The notes: a model not told the origin generated them from the letters alone. A DNA stretch of 47,271 bases from Bacteroidales bacterium (GCA_024401825.1 JAKSKF010000011.1:1-47271), one strand, 5' to 3'. Positions 35,966-44,961 are shown, counted from the stretch's first letter. A program made the numbers and translations.

Positions 35966-37162
35966 ATGGAAAGGTTGCTGTTGAAGGGCGTGACTTTCAA
36001 GTCCCGCAAATGCAATATACTGGTGGAAAACGGCAGGTTCGTCAGCCTGGACGCTCCTGACACGGTGGCGGACGCCCGTTCCCTGGACTGCGCCGGGAAG
36101 GCCGTAATCCCGGCTTTCTACAACACCCACACACACACGGGAATGATGTACCTGCGGGGTGGCGGAGATGACCTCCCCCTGCACAAATGGCTCACGGAAT
36201 ACATCTGGCCAAGGGAAGCCGAAATGACCGCCGAGGACATAAGGAAGGGCAACGAACTCGCCATCAGGGAAATGTCACGGGGAGGAACGGTGTTCTTCAA
36301 CGATATGTACTTCGAGATAGAGCAGGCCATCAGCGAAGCTGAGAAGGCCGGTGTCAGGGCCTGCATAGGCATTACCGTTATGGAAAACCATACGGAAGAC
36401 GTGGGCCGTCAGAAGCTGGAGTTCATCAGGACGTTCAAGGACCCCACCGGGGGCAGAATACAACTCGCAATGGCGCCGCACGCCATCTATACCGTGGGCC
36501 CCGAGAAGTTGAGGAAAAGCGCGGAAATCGCGAGGGAAAACGGATTGAAAATCCACATACACCTTTCCGAAACCGCCCGTGAGGTGGAGGACTGCCTGCG
36601 AGAACACGGAACCACTCCGGTGCGGTATCTGGATTCGCTCGGGGTGCTGGGCCCCGACGTCATCGCTGCTCACTGCGTCCACGTTGACAGACAGGAGTGG
36701 GACATACTGGCCGAAAGGGGAGTGAGCGTAAGCCACTGCCCCTGCTCCAATATGAAACTCGCAAGCGGGCGCTTCCCCTATGAAGACGCCATCGCGTCGG
36801 GAGTGCGCGTGACGCTTGGTACGGACTCGGCGTCTTCCAACAACAATCTGGATATGCGTGAGGAGATGAAGTTCGCCGCCCTGCTCGCCAAGGTGGCCGG
36901 GGACCCCGAACTTCTTCCTGCCTCCCAGGTGATTGGATGGGCCTGCGAAAACGGTGCGGCCGCATTCGGGCTGAAGGCGGGCAGGATTGCCGAGGGGTAT
37001 CTGGCGGATGCCGTTCTGATAGATTTGTCCGACACGCGCCTGACCCCCTGCGACAACCTCATCTCATCCTGGGTCTATGCTGCCGACTGTGGCTGCATAG
37101 ACAGCGTTATGTGTGACGGAAGTATTATTTGGCGTAGGCCACTGAACGGGTCTCGCGGATAA
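35966..37162 (+). CDS. Amidohydrolase, MTA/SAH deaminase-like (copy 1)
   Basis: A 398-residue cyclic amidohydrolase with a single-metal adenosine-deaminase-like site: HTHTG (metal His pair, about 53-55), HIHLSE (His and catalytic Glu), AAHCVHV and [13 protein letters not shown] (metal Asp). This set matches S-adenosylhomocysteine/5'-methylthioadenosine deaminases such as TM0936, which convert the adenine ring to hypoxanthine. A paralogue lies at 44961-46232. It is the last gene of the 31216 run. Its end overlaps the end of rny by 38 bp, so the two 3' ends are read against each other. Guanine or other N-heterocycle substrates cannot be excluded. Confidence 0.85.
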   Translation: MERLLLKGVTFKSRKCNILVENGRFVSLDAPDTVADARSLDCAGKAVIPAFYNTHTHTGMMYLRGGGDDLPLHKWLTEYIWPREAEMTAEDIRKGNELAIREMSRGGTVFFNDMYFEIEQAISEAEKAGVRACIGITVMENHTEDVGRQKLEFIRTFKDPTGGRIQLAMAPHAIYTVGPEKLRKSAEIARENGLKIHIHLSETAREVEDCLREHGTTPVRYLDSLGVLGPDVIAAHCVHVDRQEWDILAERGVSVSHCPCSNMKLASGRFPYEDAIASGVRVTLGTDSASSNNNLDMREEMKFAALLAKVAGDPELLPASQVIGWACENGAAAFGLKAGRIAEGYLADAVLIDLSDTRLTPCDNLISSWVYAADCGCIDSVMCDGSIIWRRPLNGSRG

Positions 37163-38663
37163 CCGTGATTTTGACCTGTCCGGGATAGGTCATCTCTTCC
37201 TGAATACGCTGGGCGATGTCCGTGCTGAGGGTGGCCGCCTGCTCGTCGCTGACGTCTTCCGCGCCCACAATCACGCGCAGTTCGCGGCCTGCCTGGATGG
37301 CATAGCTCTTGTCCACGCCGGGATATGAGGCGGCAAGGTCTTCCATACCCTTGAGTCTCTTGATGTAACTCTCAATCACTTCACGGCGGGCTCCGGGACG
37401 GGCTCCTGATATTGCGTCACCCACAAGTACGAGGGGTGCTATCAGTGAGGTCATTTCCATTTCCTCGTGGTGGGAACCTATGGCATTGACTATCTCCGGA
37501 CGTTCCTTGCACTGCTCGGCGAGCTTGGCTCCGAGCAGGGCGTGAGGCAGTTCCGGGTCTTCCTCGCTTACCTTGCCTATGTCGTGAAGCAGGCCGGCCC
37601 TCTTCGCCGCCTTGGGGTTGAGCCCGAGTTCCGATGCCATTATGGCGCAGATGTTCGCCACTTCCCTCGAGTGGTGGAGAAGGTTCTGACCGTAGCTGGA
37701 ACGGTATTTCATTCGGCCTATCATCCTGACGAGCTCCATGCTCATACCGTGGATTCCGAGGTCTATGCAGGTCCTCTTGCCGGTTTCCAGTATCTCTTCC
37801 TCCAACTGCTTGCGCACCTTGGCCACGACCTCCTCTATGCGGGCGGGGTGGATGCGTCCGTCAACCACCAGCTGGTGGAGCGCCAGACGGGCCACTTCCC
37901 TGCGTACGGGGTCGAATGCGGAAAGGAGGATTGCGTCGGGGGTGTCATCCACGACGATTTCAACTCCGGTGGCGGCTTCAAGCGCCCTGATGTTCCTGCC
38001 TTCGCGGCCTATTATTCTTCCCTTTATTTCGTCGTTGTCTATGGGGAAGGAGGTCACGGCATTCTCTATCGCCGTTTCCGTGGCAGTGCGCTGGATGGTG
38101 TTTATCACTATGCGCTTGGCCTCCTTGGCGGCGTTGAGCCTCGCCTCGTCGATTGTGTCGTTTATGTAGGCCTGGGCTTCAGTGCGGGCTTCCGCCTTCA
38201 TATTCTCAATCAGAAGGTTCTTCGCGTCCTGGGCGGACATTCCGGCCACGGATTCCAACTCCTTGTTCACCTGGGCGGTGAGTTTCTCGCATTCTTCCAT
38301 CTTGGCCTCGAGAACGGATTTCTGGGCGTTCAGCTGGCCTTTCTGGGAATCGAGGTCGTGCTGGCGCTTTCCAAGTTCGCTGGCCTGCTCCCGCAGTTGT
38401 CCCTCGCGTGACTTGATGTCGTTCTCCCTGTCGCGGAGTTCGTTGTTCTTCTGGTTCACGTGGGCCTCGTGCTCGCTCTTGAGCTGGAGGAACCTCTCCT
38501 TGGCCTGAAGTATTTTCTGCTGCTTGATGTTCTCGCCCTCAAGCTCGGCTTTCTCAATGACAGCCTTCCTGCGGTCCTTGAAGACCGTGCGGCTTATCAA
38601 TATGTAGGCGGCAAGCGCTACGACGGCTCCGCCGGCGGCTGCCAGAATATAAAGATACCACAT
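37125..38663 (-). CDS. rny: Ribonuclease Y
   Basis: A 512-residue endoribonuclease that starts bulk mRNA decay. An N-terminal membrane anchor (about residues 2-24) is followed by a long coiled coil (to about 170) rich in Glu/Lys/Gln. The KH domain contains [11 protein letters not shown] and the HD metallophosphohydrolase domain contains LLHDIGK with an upstream LLHHS. Length matches RNase Y of other bacteria (about 510-520). It follows the 6S RNA candidate and zapA, the usual Bacteroidales order. Its last 38 bp overlap the convergent deaminase gene. Confidence 0.95.
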   Translation of the reverse strand: MWYLYILAAAGGAVVALAAYILISRTVFKDRRKAVIEKAELEGENIKQQKILQAKERFLQLKSEHEAHVNQKNNELRDRENDIKSREGQLREQASELGKRQHDLDSQKGQLNAQKSVLEAKMEECEKLTAQVNKELESVAGMSAQDAKNLLIENMKAEARTEAQAYINDTIDEARLNAAKEAKRIVINTIQRTATETAIENAVTSFPIDNDEIKGRIIGREGRNIRALEAATGVEIVVDDTPDAILLSAFDPVRREVARLALHQLVVDGRIHPARIEEVVAKVRKQLEEEILETGKRTCIDLGIHGMSMELVRMIGRMKYRSSYGQNLLHHSREVANICAIMASELGLNPKAAKRAGLLHDIGKVSEEDPELPHALLGAKLAEQCKERPEIVNAIGSHHEEMEMTSLIAPLVLVGDAISGARPGARREVIESYIKRLKGMEDLAASYPGVDKSYAIQAGRELRVIVGAEDVSDEQAATLSTDIAQRIQEEMTYPGQVKITVIRETRSVAYAK

Positions 38664-38693
38664 AACTTATATATTGTTGATGTTCATATTGTC

Positions 38694-38728
38694 AAAAAAA
38701 CGGTATCTGCTGCAAAAGGCAGATACCG
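38694..38728 (-). terminator. Intrinsic terminator downstream of the 6S RNA candidate
   Basis: Perfect 10-bp arms CGGTATCTGC (38701-38710) and GCAGATACCG (38719-38728) with an 8-nt loop. On the minus strand the hairpin is followed by seven T (38700 to 38694). It ends transcription coming from zapA and the RNA gene before rny, so rny needs some read-through or its own promoter. Confidence 0.85.
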
Positions 38729-38745
38729 AATAAAAAACGCCGTCG

Positions 38746-38877
38746 GCCCTATTGGCAGAAATCACTCTCTGCAGGTTTTGGGCTCCGTACTGTCTCTGGC
38801 TTCCTGTCCGGCAGGCCTGCCATCCTCAGCCGAGTGTACCCGGTTCCGTGGAACTTATCAGTTTCAGCAGCGGGGCC
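38746..38877 (-). ncRNA. ssrS: 6S RNA (SsrS) candidate between zapA and rny
   Basis: A gene-free stretch of about 130 nt between zapA and the terminator at 38694-38728. Its ends pair: GGCCC at the 5' end (38877-38873) with GGGCC (38750-38746) at the 3' end, and GAAA with TTTC further in, leaving an open centre and a GGCAGGCCTGCC tip. This rod with a bubble, and its place between zapA and rny in Bacteroidales, fits 6S RNA, which binds RNA polymerase as a promoter mimic. The 5' end overlaps the zapA stop, so processing from a joint transcript is likely. The identification rests on position and folding by eye; the exact ends are uncertain. Confidence 0.6.
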
Positions 38878-39173
38878 TAACGGCTACTCTCTATCTTGTT
38901 CAGATAAACTCCCATCTCTCTTTCAAATGTAGCCACCTCTTCCTTCTGCACGGCAGCAACGTGCTGGGCTGCAAACTTGGCAGCGCTCTCATTAAGCGCC
39001 ACGAAAGCAAGTTTGTCGGAAAGGTCGCTCGAGGGAAACTTCTCGTTGTAAACGGCAAGCATGGAGTTTATCCTTTCTGCTGCAAGGCGCATACACTGTT
39101 CGGTCTCGGGGCTGTTTACCCTGAGGGGGTATGTCTTGTCTGCAATCTTGATTGTAATACTCTGGTCTGCCAT
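38877..39173 (-). CDS. zapA: Cell division protein ZapA
   Basis: A 98-residue FtsZ-associated protein that bundles protofilaments at mid-cell. The N-terminal beta-rich part contains SITIKIADKTYPLRV, and the following EQCMRLAAERINSML and the C-terminal helix (about 45-90) form the dimer coiled coil. Length is typical. It shares its first base with the stop of the upstream coiled-coil gene (TAATG), so the two are coupled. Downstream lies the 6S RNA candidate, as in many bacteria where zapA and ssrS adjoin. Confidence 0.9.
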   Translation of the reverse strand: MADQSITIKIADKTYPLRVNSPETEQCMRLAAERINSMLAVYNEKFPSSDLSDKLAFVALNESAAKFAAQHVAAVQKEEVATFEREMGVYLNKIESSR

Positions 39174-39442
39174 TACTTCTGAAGAATGTCAATGCATTTG
39201 TCAATCTCTCCTATCAACCTGTTTATTCTCTCCTTTGCTGCCGGAGACCCTCCGCTGCCCATAAAGGCCCCGGTGAGTTTCAGGTTGTCTATCTGTCGAT
39301 TCAACTCGGTAATCTGCTTTTTGCGGGTGTCAAGTTCCTGTCTGCTGTTCAGGAGTTCCTTTTCCAGAAGGTCCGCACGCTGTTTCTGCGCTTCGTAGAG
39401 TGCAATCAGCCTGTTTACTTGGTCTCTTACGCCTTCGAGCAT
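39173..39442 (-). CDS. Small coiled-coil protein coupled to ZapA
   Basis: An 89-residue protein, almost entirely one long helix (LIALYEAQKQRADLLEKELLNSRQELDTRKKQITELNRQIDNLKL), ending in a second short helix (KERINRLIGEIDKCIDIL). This is the Bacteroidales gene regularly found just before zapA. By position and shape it may act like ZapB as a ZapA/FtsZ partner, which is inference. The ATG at 39442 is chosen; a GTG at 39451 would add three residues. A well-formed promoter lies at 39470-39500. Confidence 0.75.
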   Translation of the reverse strand: MLEGVRDQVNRLIALYEAQKQRADLLEKELLNSRQELDTRKKQITELNRQIDNLKLTGAFMGSGGSPAAKERINRLIGEIDKCIDILQK

Positions 39443-39469
39443 AACGTTCACTTAAATACCCTATCCTCG

Positions 39470-39500
39470 CAAAATTAATCATATTTTATTATAAATCAAA
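39470..39500 (-). promoter_or_regulatory. Promoter of the coiled-coil-zapA-6S transcript
   Basis: On the minus strand TTTG (39497-39500), exactly 19 bp of A+T-rich spacer, and TAATTTTG (39470-39477): a textbook Bacteroidota promoter. The start would lie near 39463, about 20 nt before the ATG. Confidence 0.75.
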
Positions 39501-39574
39501 GATTTTTAGGTGCGGATTTCACGCAACGCTTCCGTCTGCGGGGCAGGAATTGCCTGTTTCTGTGCAAAATTTGC

Positions 39575-39582
39575 TAATTTTG
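39575..39582 (+). promoter_or_regulatory. -7 element for the unknown gene at 39610
   Basis: TAATTTTG on the plus strand, with a TTG at 39550-39552 (22-bp spacer). It stands back to back with the zapA promoter in the same 167-bp gap. Confidence 0.5.
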
Positions 39583-39609
39583 TGAGGTTCAAAGAAACGA
39601 TTCACATTT

Positions 39610-40194
39610 ATGGACAGGGACAGGTATCTGGATAATTTCGAAAGCGTGCTGGAAGGCGGGCTCCTGAAAATATGCAAGTCTTCCAAGGTTCTGGACGAGA
39701 CCTGCGAGCAGGACGGCAGGGTGTTCCTGAGTCCTGACATAGAACAGGTCTGGGACAGGTTCGTGAAGGATTATGTCGGCGACGCGGTGGAGAACTTCAA
39801 CGAGTTCCCCGACGCGGCGATAGGTTTCGCCGGCTTTCTGGGAATGGCTGTCGCGCACTTCTGGGATTCCGACTGGGATTCCCACAGGGAAGATGGCTAT
39901 GCGGATTATTACGGAAGCAGGGGATTCGACGATATGGATGACCACATACTGGCCGACGTGCTGAAACTGGATGAATCGGACTCCGCTTTCACCGTTTCCC
40001 TGATGAAGAGTCTGTCCATGGCAGTGCAGGTGCTTCTTCGCAGGGAGCAGATTGAGAGCCAGACGGACATTGGCTTCTACGCGCTCGTCCGTTCCTACGG
40101 GGTTGTGTTCCGTGTAGGCGCCGCGGTGGAACTGTATCGACTGGGGTACAGGAAGACTGTTTCAGACTACACAGGCTCCGCAAAGACGTCATAG
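39610..40194 (+). CDS. Protein of unknown function
   Basis: A 194-residue protein with no family I recognise. It is acidic (many Asp/Glu, for example SDWDSHREDGYADYYGSRGFDDMDDH around residues 90-115) and has no signal peptide. Two moderately hydrophobic helices are visible: AAIGFAGFLGMAVAHFW (about 70-86) and LMKSLSMAVQVLLRRE (about 135-150). It looks soluble, mostly helical and well translated (normal G+C and codon use, own promoter). It is a lone gene, and its last 28 bp overlap the convergent rimO. Confidence 0.8.
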   Translation: MDRDRYLDNFESVLEGGLLKICKSSKVLDETCEQDGRVFLSPDIEQVWDRFVKDYVGDAVENFNEFPDAAIGFAGFLGMAVAHFWDSDWDSHREDGYADYYGSRGFDDMDDHILADVLKLDESDSAFTVSLMKSLSMAVQVLLRREQIESQTDIGFYALVRSYGVVFRVGAAVELYRLGYRKTVSDYTGSAKTS

Positions 40195-41474
40195 ACGTCG
40201 GCGGATACTATCTTCACGTCGATGAAACTTCCAACCAGGGACGCCGGGTCCCCGGTTCCTGGGCATTTGACCAGAATTTCGCCGTCCACGTCGGGGGATT
40301 CTCCCTGCGAACGGCAGACTAGCATTCCGGCGCTGAAGTCATCCACCAGAACCCTGACTACGCTTCCGACCCTGGAAAGGTTGTATTCAAGGGAAATTCC
40401 GCTCTGCAGCCTCATAAGTTCGTCGAGCCTGCCGGCCTTGACGGATGCATCGACGTCATCCTCGAAATTGTCGGCTCCGAAGGTTCCCTCCTCTTCCGAA
40501 TAGGTGAAAGCTCCGAGCCTTTCGAAGCGCGCCTCCCTGACGAAGTCCAGAAGCTGTTTGAATTCTTCCCCGGTCTCTCCGGGGAACCCCACTATCATCG
40601 TGGTGCGCAGCACTACTCCCGGCACCTTCTCCCTCATCCTTGCAATCAGTTCCCTTGTCCCCTTTCCGTCTATTCCCCTGTGCATACGGTCCAGAATCCT
40701 GTCCGAGATATGCTGGAGGGGTATGTCCATATACGCGCAGACCTTAGGATTGTCCGCCATCTGCTCCAGCACGTCCTCCGGGAAAGAGGCCGGATAACTG
40801 TAATGAATCCTCAGCCATTCTATGCCTTCGACTTCGGAAAGCGCCCTGAGCAGGTCTGCGAGGGCTCTGCGATGATACAGGTCCAGGCCATAGAAGGTGC
40901 TGTCCTGGGCTATGAGTTCAAGTTCACGAATGCCATTTGCTGCAAGGGAGCGGGCCTCTTCGACCAGGGTCTCAATGGGAACGGACCTGTGGGCTCCGCG
41001 GATGAACGGGATGGCGCAGTATGAGCACCGTCTGTCACAACCTTCGGAAATTTTCAGATAGGCGTAGGGTCTGCCGGGTTCGGTGAGATACCTCCGGGTT
41101 CCGGTCTCGACTTCAGCGCCCAGATAGCGGAGCAGGGGATTGAGGTCCCTGGCTCCGAACCAGGCGTCAACCTCGGGAATCTCCCCGCGGAGGGAGTCGG
41201 CATAGCGCTGGCTCAGGCAACCGAACACCACAACTGAGCCGAAGGAGCCCTGCTTCTTCTCCTCCACGGCCTCCAGGATTGTGTTGACGGATTCCTCCTT
41301 GGCGTCTCCGATGAATCCGCAGGTGTTTACAAGCAGGATGTCGGCGGGACCGTCGGATACAATCTCGAAGATGTCCGACAGGCAGGCCAGCAGATGTTCG
41401 GTGTCAACAGTGTTTTTCGAACAGCCGAGTGTTACGGCTCTAAGCTTTCTCCTGTTCTTTCTGTCTGTCTTCAT
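40167..41474 (-). CDS. rimO: Ribosomal protein uS12 methylthiotransferase RimO
   Basis: A 435-residue radical-SAM enzyme that adds a methylthio group to an Asp of ribosomal protein S12. It has the N-terminal UPF0004 domain with cluster Cys C18 (TLGCSKN), C52 (NTCGF) and C86 (FGCLSQR), then the radical-SAM CxxxCxxC at C146, C150 and C153 (EGCDRRCSYCAIP) and a C-terminal TRAM domain. The N-terminus is about 10 residues longer than usual and overlaps the DUF5606 gene by 35 bp; no better downstream start exists. It is the last gene of the nusB run. Confidence 0.95.
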   Translation of the reverse strand: MKTDRKNRRKLRAVTLGCSKNTVDTEHLLACLSDIFEIVSDGPADILLVNTCGFIGDAKEESVNTILEAVEEKKQGSFGSVVVFGCLSQRYADSLRGEIPEVDAWFGARDLNPLLRYLGAEVETGTRRYLTEPGRPYAYLKISEGCDRRCSYCAIPFIRGAHRSVPIETLVEEARSLAANGIRELELIAQDSTFYGLDLYHRRALADLLRALSEVEGIEWLRIHYSYPASFPEDVLEQMADNPKVCAYMDIPLQHISDRILDRMHRGIDGKGTRELIARMREKVPGVVLRTTMIVGFPGETGEEFKQLLDFVREARFERLGAFTYSEEEGTFGADNFEDDVDASVKAGRLDELMRLQSGISLEYNLSRVGSVVRVLVDDFSAGMLVCRSQGESPDVDGEILVKCPGTGDPASLVGSFIDVKIVSADVYDVFAEPV

Positions 41475-41871
41475 CCGTTACGAATTCCAGAGAAGCGAAC
41501 TTCAGGAGTTCATTGTACCAGTCCACGACTTTCTTCATATGGGAAATGTAGAAACGGTCGGGGTCGTAGTCGGGAACCGCCTTGTCGAACAGTTCTCTGA
41601 TTTCTTTCTCGGAAGACTTGGAACCGGGAGCTTCTGCGCCCTTGAGAGCCGTCTTGAGGGCGGTGAACACTTCTGCGAGTCTCATTTCTCCCTCTGAGGT
41701 GTATATGGCCACGTCCTGAAGTGACGTCACCCGTGAATTGGTGGGGAACACCAGCCTTTTCCCGTCTTCAAGCGATTCGGCGATGGCGCCGTTGCGGGCC
41801 TGGGCAACGAATCTGTAGAGTCCGTGATAGCCGGACGCCGAAAGAATCTTTGCTAAATCTGTCTTTTCCAT
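41440..41871 (-). CDS. DUF5606 family protein
   Basis: A 143-residue soluble protein starting MEKTDLAKILSASGYHGLYRFVAQARNG, which fits DUF5606, a small Bacteroidota family of unknown function. The first half looks like a small beta barrel (GLYRFVAQARNGAIAESLEDGKRLVFP) and the second half is helical, ending in a charged tail. Its usual home is this operon near coaE. It overlaps coaE by 19 bp and rimO by 35 bp, so it is translated together with both. Confidence 0.78.
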   Translation of the reverse strand: MEKTDLAKILSASGYHGLYRFVAQARNGAIAESLEDGKRLVFPTNSRVTSLQDVAIYTSEGEMRLAEVFTALKTALKGAEAPGSKSSEKEIRELFDKAVPDYDPDRFYISHMKKVVDWYNELLKFASLEFVTDEDRQKEQEKA

Positions 41872-42377
41872 AATATCTTTTCCAAATTCTGTTTCAGTTG
41901 TTCGGGACTGCCGTCATTTGTAATCACGACGTCGGGCCGGACGCTGTCGAAATTCTGCGCCGCGTCGCGTTGGCCGACTTTCGGGTTGCGGCCCGCCCTC
42001 AGTCCGTAGGGGGCCTTGACCAGCCATACCTCGTCGAAACATCCGTCGAACTGGGACTTGCCCCAGGCGTTGGCCGACTCGAATATGACACAGGGCGCGT
42101 CCTGCTCCTTTTTCCATCTTTCGAAGTCCTCCCTCACGAGAGGGTACAGGATGTCCTCCAGCAGGAGGCGCCTGTCCCGGTCCCTGAATATGATGTCCAG
42201 GTCTTCGAAATTTATGTCCAGTCTGCTGCAAATCCGCTCTTTCAGACCGGGAATCTCCGTGTACAGCGCCTTGGCCCGCGAATCCGAGTCATACACTGCG
42301 TACCCCCTTGATTTCAGGATTGCGCAGACTGTCGATTTCCCGCCGGCTATGGGTCCTGTCACGAGTATGGTTTTCAT
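41853..42377 (-). CDS. coaE: Dephospho-CoA kinase
   Basis: A 174-residue P-loop kinase catalysing the last step of coenzyme A synthesis. The P-loop is GPIAGGKST (8-16), a variant of the common GGIGSGKS. YDSDSRAKALY matches the family DAD/DxD region, and VWLVKAP the later WVV strand. It is 20-30 residues shorter than typical CoaE, mainly at the C-terminal end, but keeps the core. The start overlaps the ybbR stop in ATGA. Confidence 0.88.
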   Translation of the reverse strand: MKTILVTGPIAGGKSTVCAILKSRGYAVYDSDSRAKALYTEIPGLKERICSRLDINFEDLDIIFRDRDRRLLLEDILYPLVREDFERWKKEQDAPCVIFESANAWGKSQFDGCFDEVWLVKAPYGLRAGRNPKVGQRDAAQNFDSVRPDVVITNDGSPEQLKQNLEKILWKRQI

Positions 42378-43339
42378 AGTTGGTCAACGGATGAAGTCAC
42401 AAGACATTCGCAGACCTCCGGCTCCAGGCGAAGGCTGATGAGTTCGTCGGGTATTTCTGTGGTGCGGATTGCGCAGCGCCCGGATATGGATTTCTGGAAA
42501 TCCAGGTAGTCTATGTAGAACTCAATCTTGTCCACATCCGAGTTGGGGGCGGGGAAGGCGCATCTGAAGGTGGCCTGGACCGTTTTAGGGTAGAAGGACA
42601 GAGACGTGCCCCTGGGTACGTTCCTTATGCCTATCTGCACGGTGCGCTTGAATTCCACGAAGCGTATGACGTCAAGGGAGTAACTTACCGAATTGAAGGA
42701 AAGTCTTGTCCCGGCCGGGGCTTCGAGATATGCCGTGCCGTGAATGCTCCCTCCCACGTCGTTCCTGCTTATCTGCGAGGTGGTGACAAAGTCAATCATC
42801 TCAAGTTTGGAGGGCTCCCCGTACACCGTCACCGAGTCCTTCGCGAACTTTATTCCTCCCATCGCGCAGTACTGCGGCTTGAAATTTATCGACTGGACTG
42901 CCCTGACAGGCACTTTCTTGTGGCTTTCGGGCAGAAACTTGAATTCTGCGTTCCCGGATTGGACGGACTCTATGTACACGTCCTTCCCGAAGATGGAGGT
43001 GTATCGTCTCAGAGCGGATTCGCTGATTTCGAAATAGTCCCCTCTGTTGACGTTGACAAGGTCTTCCGGGTTGAACTTCACCGTCTTTATGACATCCTGC
43101 TTGCCGGCCTCCCTGAGGAAGAAGAAGCCGCTGGCCCTCACCCTTGCTATTATCTGGACTGAATTGACGCTGGTCGACGCCCGCCCTTCCAGATTGCTCG
43201 TGGCATAAATCTGCGCGCCCGCAGTCTCAGTGTAAGTCTGACTGAGATTGAAGGTGAGCCAGATGAGGCAGGACAGAAAGACGGCCAGAATCGTGGCCGT
43301 AACCTTGCCCCTGTTATTTCTTTGCTTCTGACTTGGCAT
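42374..43339 (-). CDS. YbbR-like (CdaR-type) membrane-anchored protein
   Basis: A 321-residue protein with one N-terminal membrane helix (about residues 13-33, VTATILAVFLSCLIWLTFNL) and an extracytoplasmic region of beta-rich YbbR-type repeats, for example KVPVRAVQSINFKPQY followed by DSVTVYGEPSKLEMIDFVTT. The start ATG at 43339 (MPSQKQRNN) is chosen over a TTG 12 bp upstream. In Firmicutes the relative CdaR regulates the c-di-AMP cyclase; here no cdaA neighbour is present. In Bacteroidales the gene regularly lies between yajC and coaE. It overlaps yajC by 26 bp. Confidence 0.85.
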   Translation of the reverse strand: MPSQKQRNNRGKVTATILAVFLSCLIWLTFNLSQTYTETAGAQIYATSNLEGRASTSVNSVQIIARVRASGFFFLREAGKQDVIKTVKFNPEDLVNVNRGDYFEISESALRRYTSIFGKDVYIESVQSGNAEFKFLPESHKKVPVRAVQSINFKPQYCAMGGIKFAKDSVTVYGEPSKLEMIDFVTTSQISRNDVGGSIHGTAYLEAPAGTRLSFNSVSYSLDVIRFVEFKRTVQIGIRNVPRGTSLSFYPKTVQATFRCAFPAPNSDVDKIEFYIDYLDFQKSISGRCAIRTTEIPDELISLRLEPEVCECLVTSSVDQL

Positions 43340-43649
43340 CAGATGCCTCAAGGTTTACGCAGTTCCTGTCGACGCGGAGCTTGACTTCTCCGTCCACCTT
43401 TATGAGGATGTCGTTGTCGTTGACTTCGGCTATGACACCCTTTATGCCGCCTGCGGTCACCACCTTGTCTCCCTTCGCGAGAGAAGCCCGCATTTCCTCT
43501 ATCCTCTTCTGCTGCTTGCGCTGGGGACGAATCATAAAGAGCCACATAATCACGAAGATGAGTATGAGCATTATCCAGGTCATACTTCCACCGCCCATTC
43601 CCTGGGCTGCATTGGCTCCGGCGGGAGCCGCGTCCAAAATTGAAATCAT
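43314..43649 (-). CDS. yajC: Preprotein translocase subunit YajC
   Basis: A 111-residue inner-membrane protein associated with SecDF. One membrane helix (about 24-41, MTWIMLILIFVIMWLFMIRPQRKQQKR) is followed by a small cytosolic domain GDKVVTAGGIKGVIAEV, both diagnostic. A short Ala/Gly-rich N-terminal extension precedes the helix. It starts in the nusB stop (ATGA). Confidence 0.95.
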   Translation of the reverse strand: MISILDAAPAGANAAQGMGGGSMTWIMLILIFVIMWLFMIRPQRKQQKRIEEMRASLAKGDKVVTAGGIKGVIAEVNDNDILIKVDGEVKLRVDRNCVNLEASDAKSEAKK

Positions 43650-44566
43650 ATTTTCTGTGATGTTAGTTTGTCCAGTATTCCGTTAACGAAAGCCCTTGAC
43701 TCGCCGGTGCTGTAGAACTTGGAAATCTCCACGTATTCGTTGATTATCACGCTCCGGGCGGTGCCTGGGAAGGCTTCCGATTCAGCGAGCCCGCAGGCTA
43801 TGAGCACGAGGTCGGTCGTGCATATTCTGCTGCGGTCCCACTTGGGAGTGCAGCCTGAGATTGTTTCGCAGTACCGGTCATAGCCGGTGACGGCTTTCTC
43901 CACCAACTTGTGCACGAACTTCCTGTCGTCCTCCGCGCCCGGGTCTTTCCTCATTTCGCTCTGATAGAGTTCCGGCATTGTCCAGCCTCTTCCTTTCGCC
44001 AGCTGGGCTATGGTCTTGCAGTCCCATATCAGGGCGTATGCAAGGTCGTCGTTCCACCAGATGTTCATATCCTCGAGAATGGGCTCAATCTCCCTGTTGT
44101 CCTCAATCTCCTCTTCGAAGAAGCGTGTCCACAATGCCGCATCCTCCTTGAGACTGCGTTTGCTGTCTGACATATATTCCTTGAAGTAATCCTTCTCGCG
44201 CAAGTTGTCGTACAGATGTCTCAGAAGAACGTCACACTGGTCCCAGCTGAATTTCTTCTTCTGCAATATCTTGTTGAAATCGGGGTCCTGCCTCAGAATC
44301 GCGGCGATTCCGTTCTCGGCGAATTTCATATTGGGGGCGAGTTCCTCCGGAGTGGGATGGAACTTTGACTTTGCGGCTTCGATTCTTTCCGCGGCCTCTG
44401 CGGTGACGGCGCAGGGGAGGGAAAGCATCAGGAGATAAAGGTCTCTTGTGGCCTCACAGGACTGGTCCAGCTGCCGTGTCGCCTCCTTGAGAGTCATATC
44501 CGGATTTTCCGCGAAACTGTAAACCGTCTTGAAGGCTTTTATGCGGAGAATTCTTCTTCCGAGCAT
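43646..44566 (-). CDS. nusB: Transcription antitermination factor NusB
   Basis: A 306-residue protein. The start is taken at MLGRRILRIKAFKTVYSF (44566). The usual all-helical NusB core of about 140 residues is split: an N-terminal RRILRIKAFKTVYSF and the C-terminal TTDLVLIACGLAESEAFPGTARSVIINEYVEISKFYSTGESRAFVNGILD, with a long helical insert in between. The long form is normal in Bacteroidota. It binds boxA RNA with NusE for rRNA antitermination. It heads the run nusB-yajC-ybbR-coaE-DUF5606-rimO. Confidence 0.9.
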   Translation of the reverse strand: MLGRRILRIKAFKTVYSFAENPDMTLKEATRQLDQSCEATRDLYLLMLSLPCAVTAEAAERIEAAKSKFHPTPEELAPNMKFAENGIAAILRQDPDFNKILQKKKFSWDQCDVLLRHLYDNLREKDYFKEYMSDSKRSLKEDAALWTRFFEEEIEDNREIEPILEDMNIWWNDDLAYALIWDCKTIAQLAKGRGWTMPELYQSEMRKDPGAEDDRKFVHKLVEKAVTGYDRYCETISGCTPKWDRSRICTTDLVLIACGLAESEAFPGTARSVIINEYVEISKFYSTGESRAFVNGILDKLTSQKI

Positions 44567-44587
44567 TTTTTTCAAACAATTTATGCA

Positions 44588-44624
44588 CAAAGATAGCACG
44601 ATTGACAAAAAAATCCTATTTTTG
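44588..44624. promoter_or_regulatory. Divergent -7 elements for nusB and the PUR gene
   Basis: On the minus strand TATCTTTG (44588-44595) faces nusB; on the plus strand TATTTTTG (44617-44624) faces the PUR gene at 44647. Neither has a well-spaced TTG partner. The 80-bp gap is A+T-rich. Confidence 0.5.
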
Positions 44625-44646
44625 CTTGAATAATATAAATAAGACT

Positions 44647-44961
44647 ATGTACAAAGAGGACGAAGATGTTTACTCCAAACCGGTACGCGCGGGGAAGAGA
44701 ACTTACTTTTTTGACGTAAAGTCAACGAAGGGTGGAGATGATTTCTACCTGACCATCACGGAAAGCAAGCGCAGGAACAATCCTGACGGCACTTTCACTT
44801 ACGACAAGCACAAGATTTTCCTTTACAAGGAGGATTTCGAGAAGTTCCGCGAGGGTTATGCAGAAGTAGTAGAATACATTAAAAACCAATGCTTCCACGG
44901 TGAGATTCCCCAGCGTCCAGAAGAGGAGACATTCTCTGACGTTGAGTTTGAACAACTTTGA
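44647..44961 (+). CDS. PUR family DNA/RNA-binding protein (DUF3276)
   Basis: A 104-residue protein with one PUR repeat: KPVRAGKRTYFFDVKSTKGGDDFYLTITESKR, then FTYDKHKIFLYKEDFEKFREGYAEVVEYI. The family fold is a Whirly-like sheet binding single-stranded nucleic acid; the Borrelia relative binds DNA and RNA. The start is the ATG at 44647. The stop shares a base with the next ATG (TGATG), linking it to the deaminase gene, perhaps only for expression. Confidence 0.9.
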   Translation: MYKEDEDVYSKPVRAGKRTYFFDVKSTKGGDDFYLTITESKRRNNPDGTFTYDKHKIFLYKEDFEKFREGYAEVVEYIKNQCFHGEIPQRPEEETFSDVEFEQL

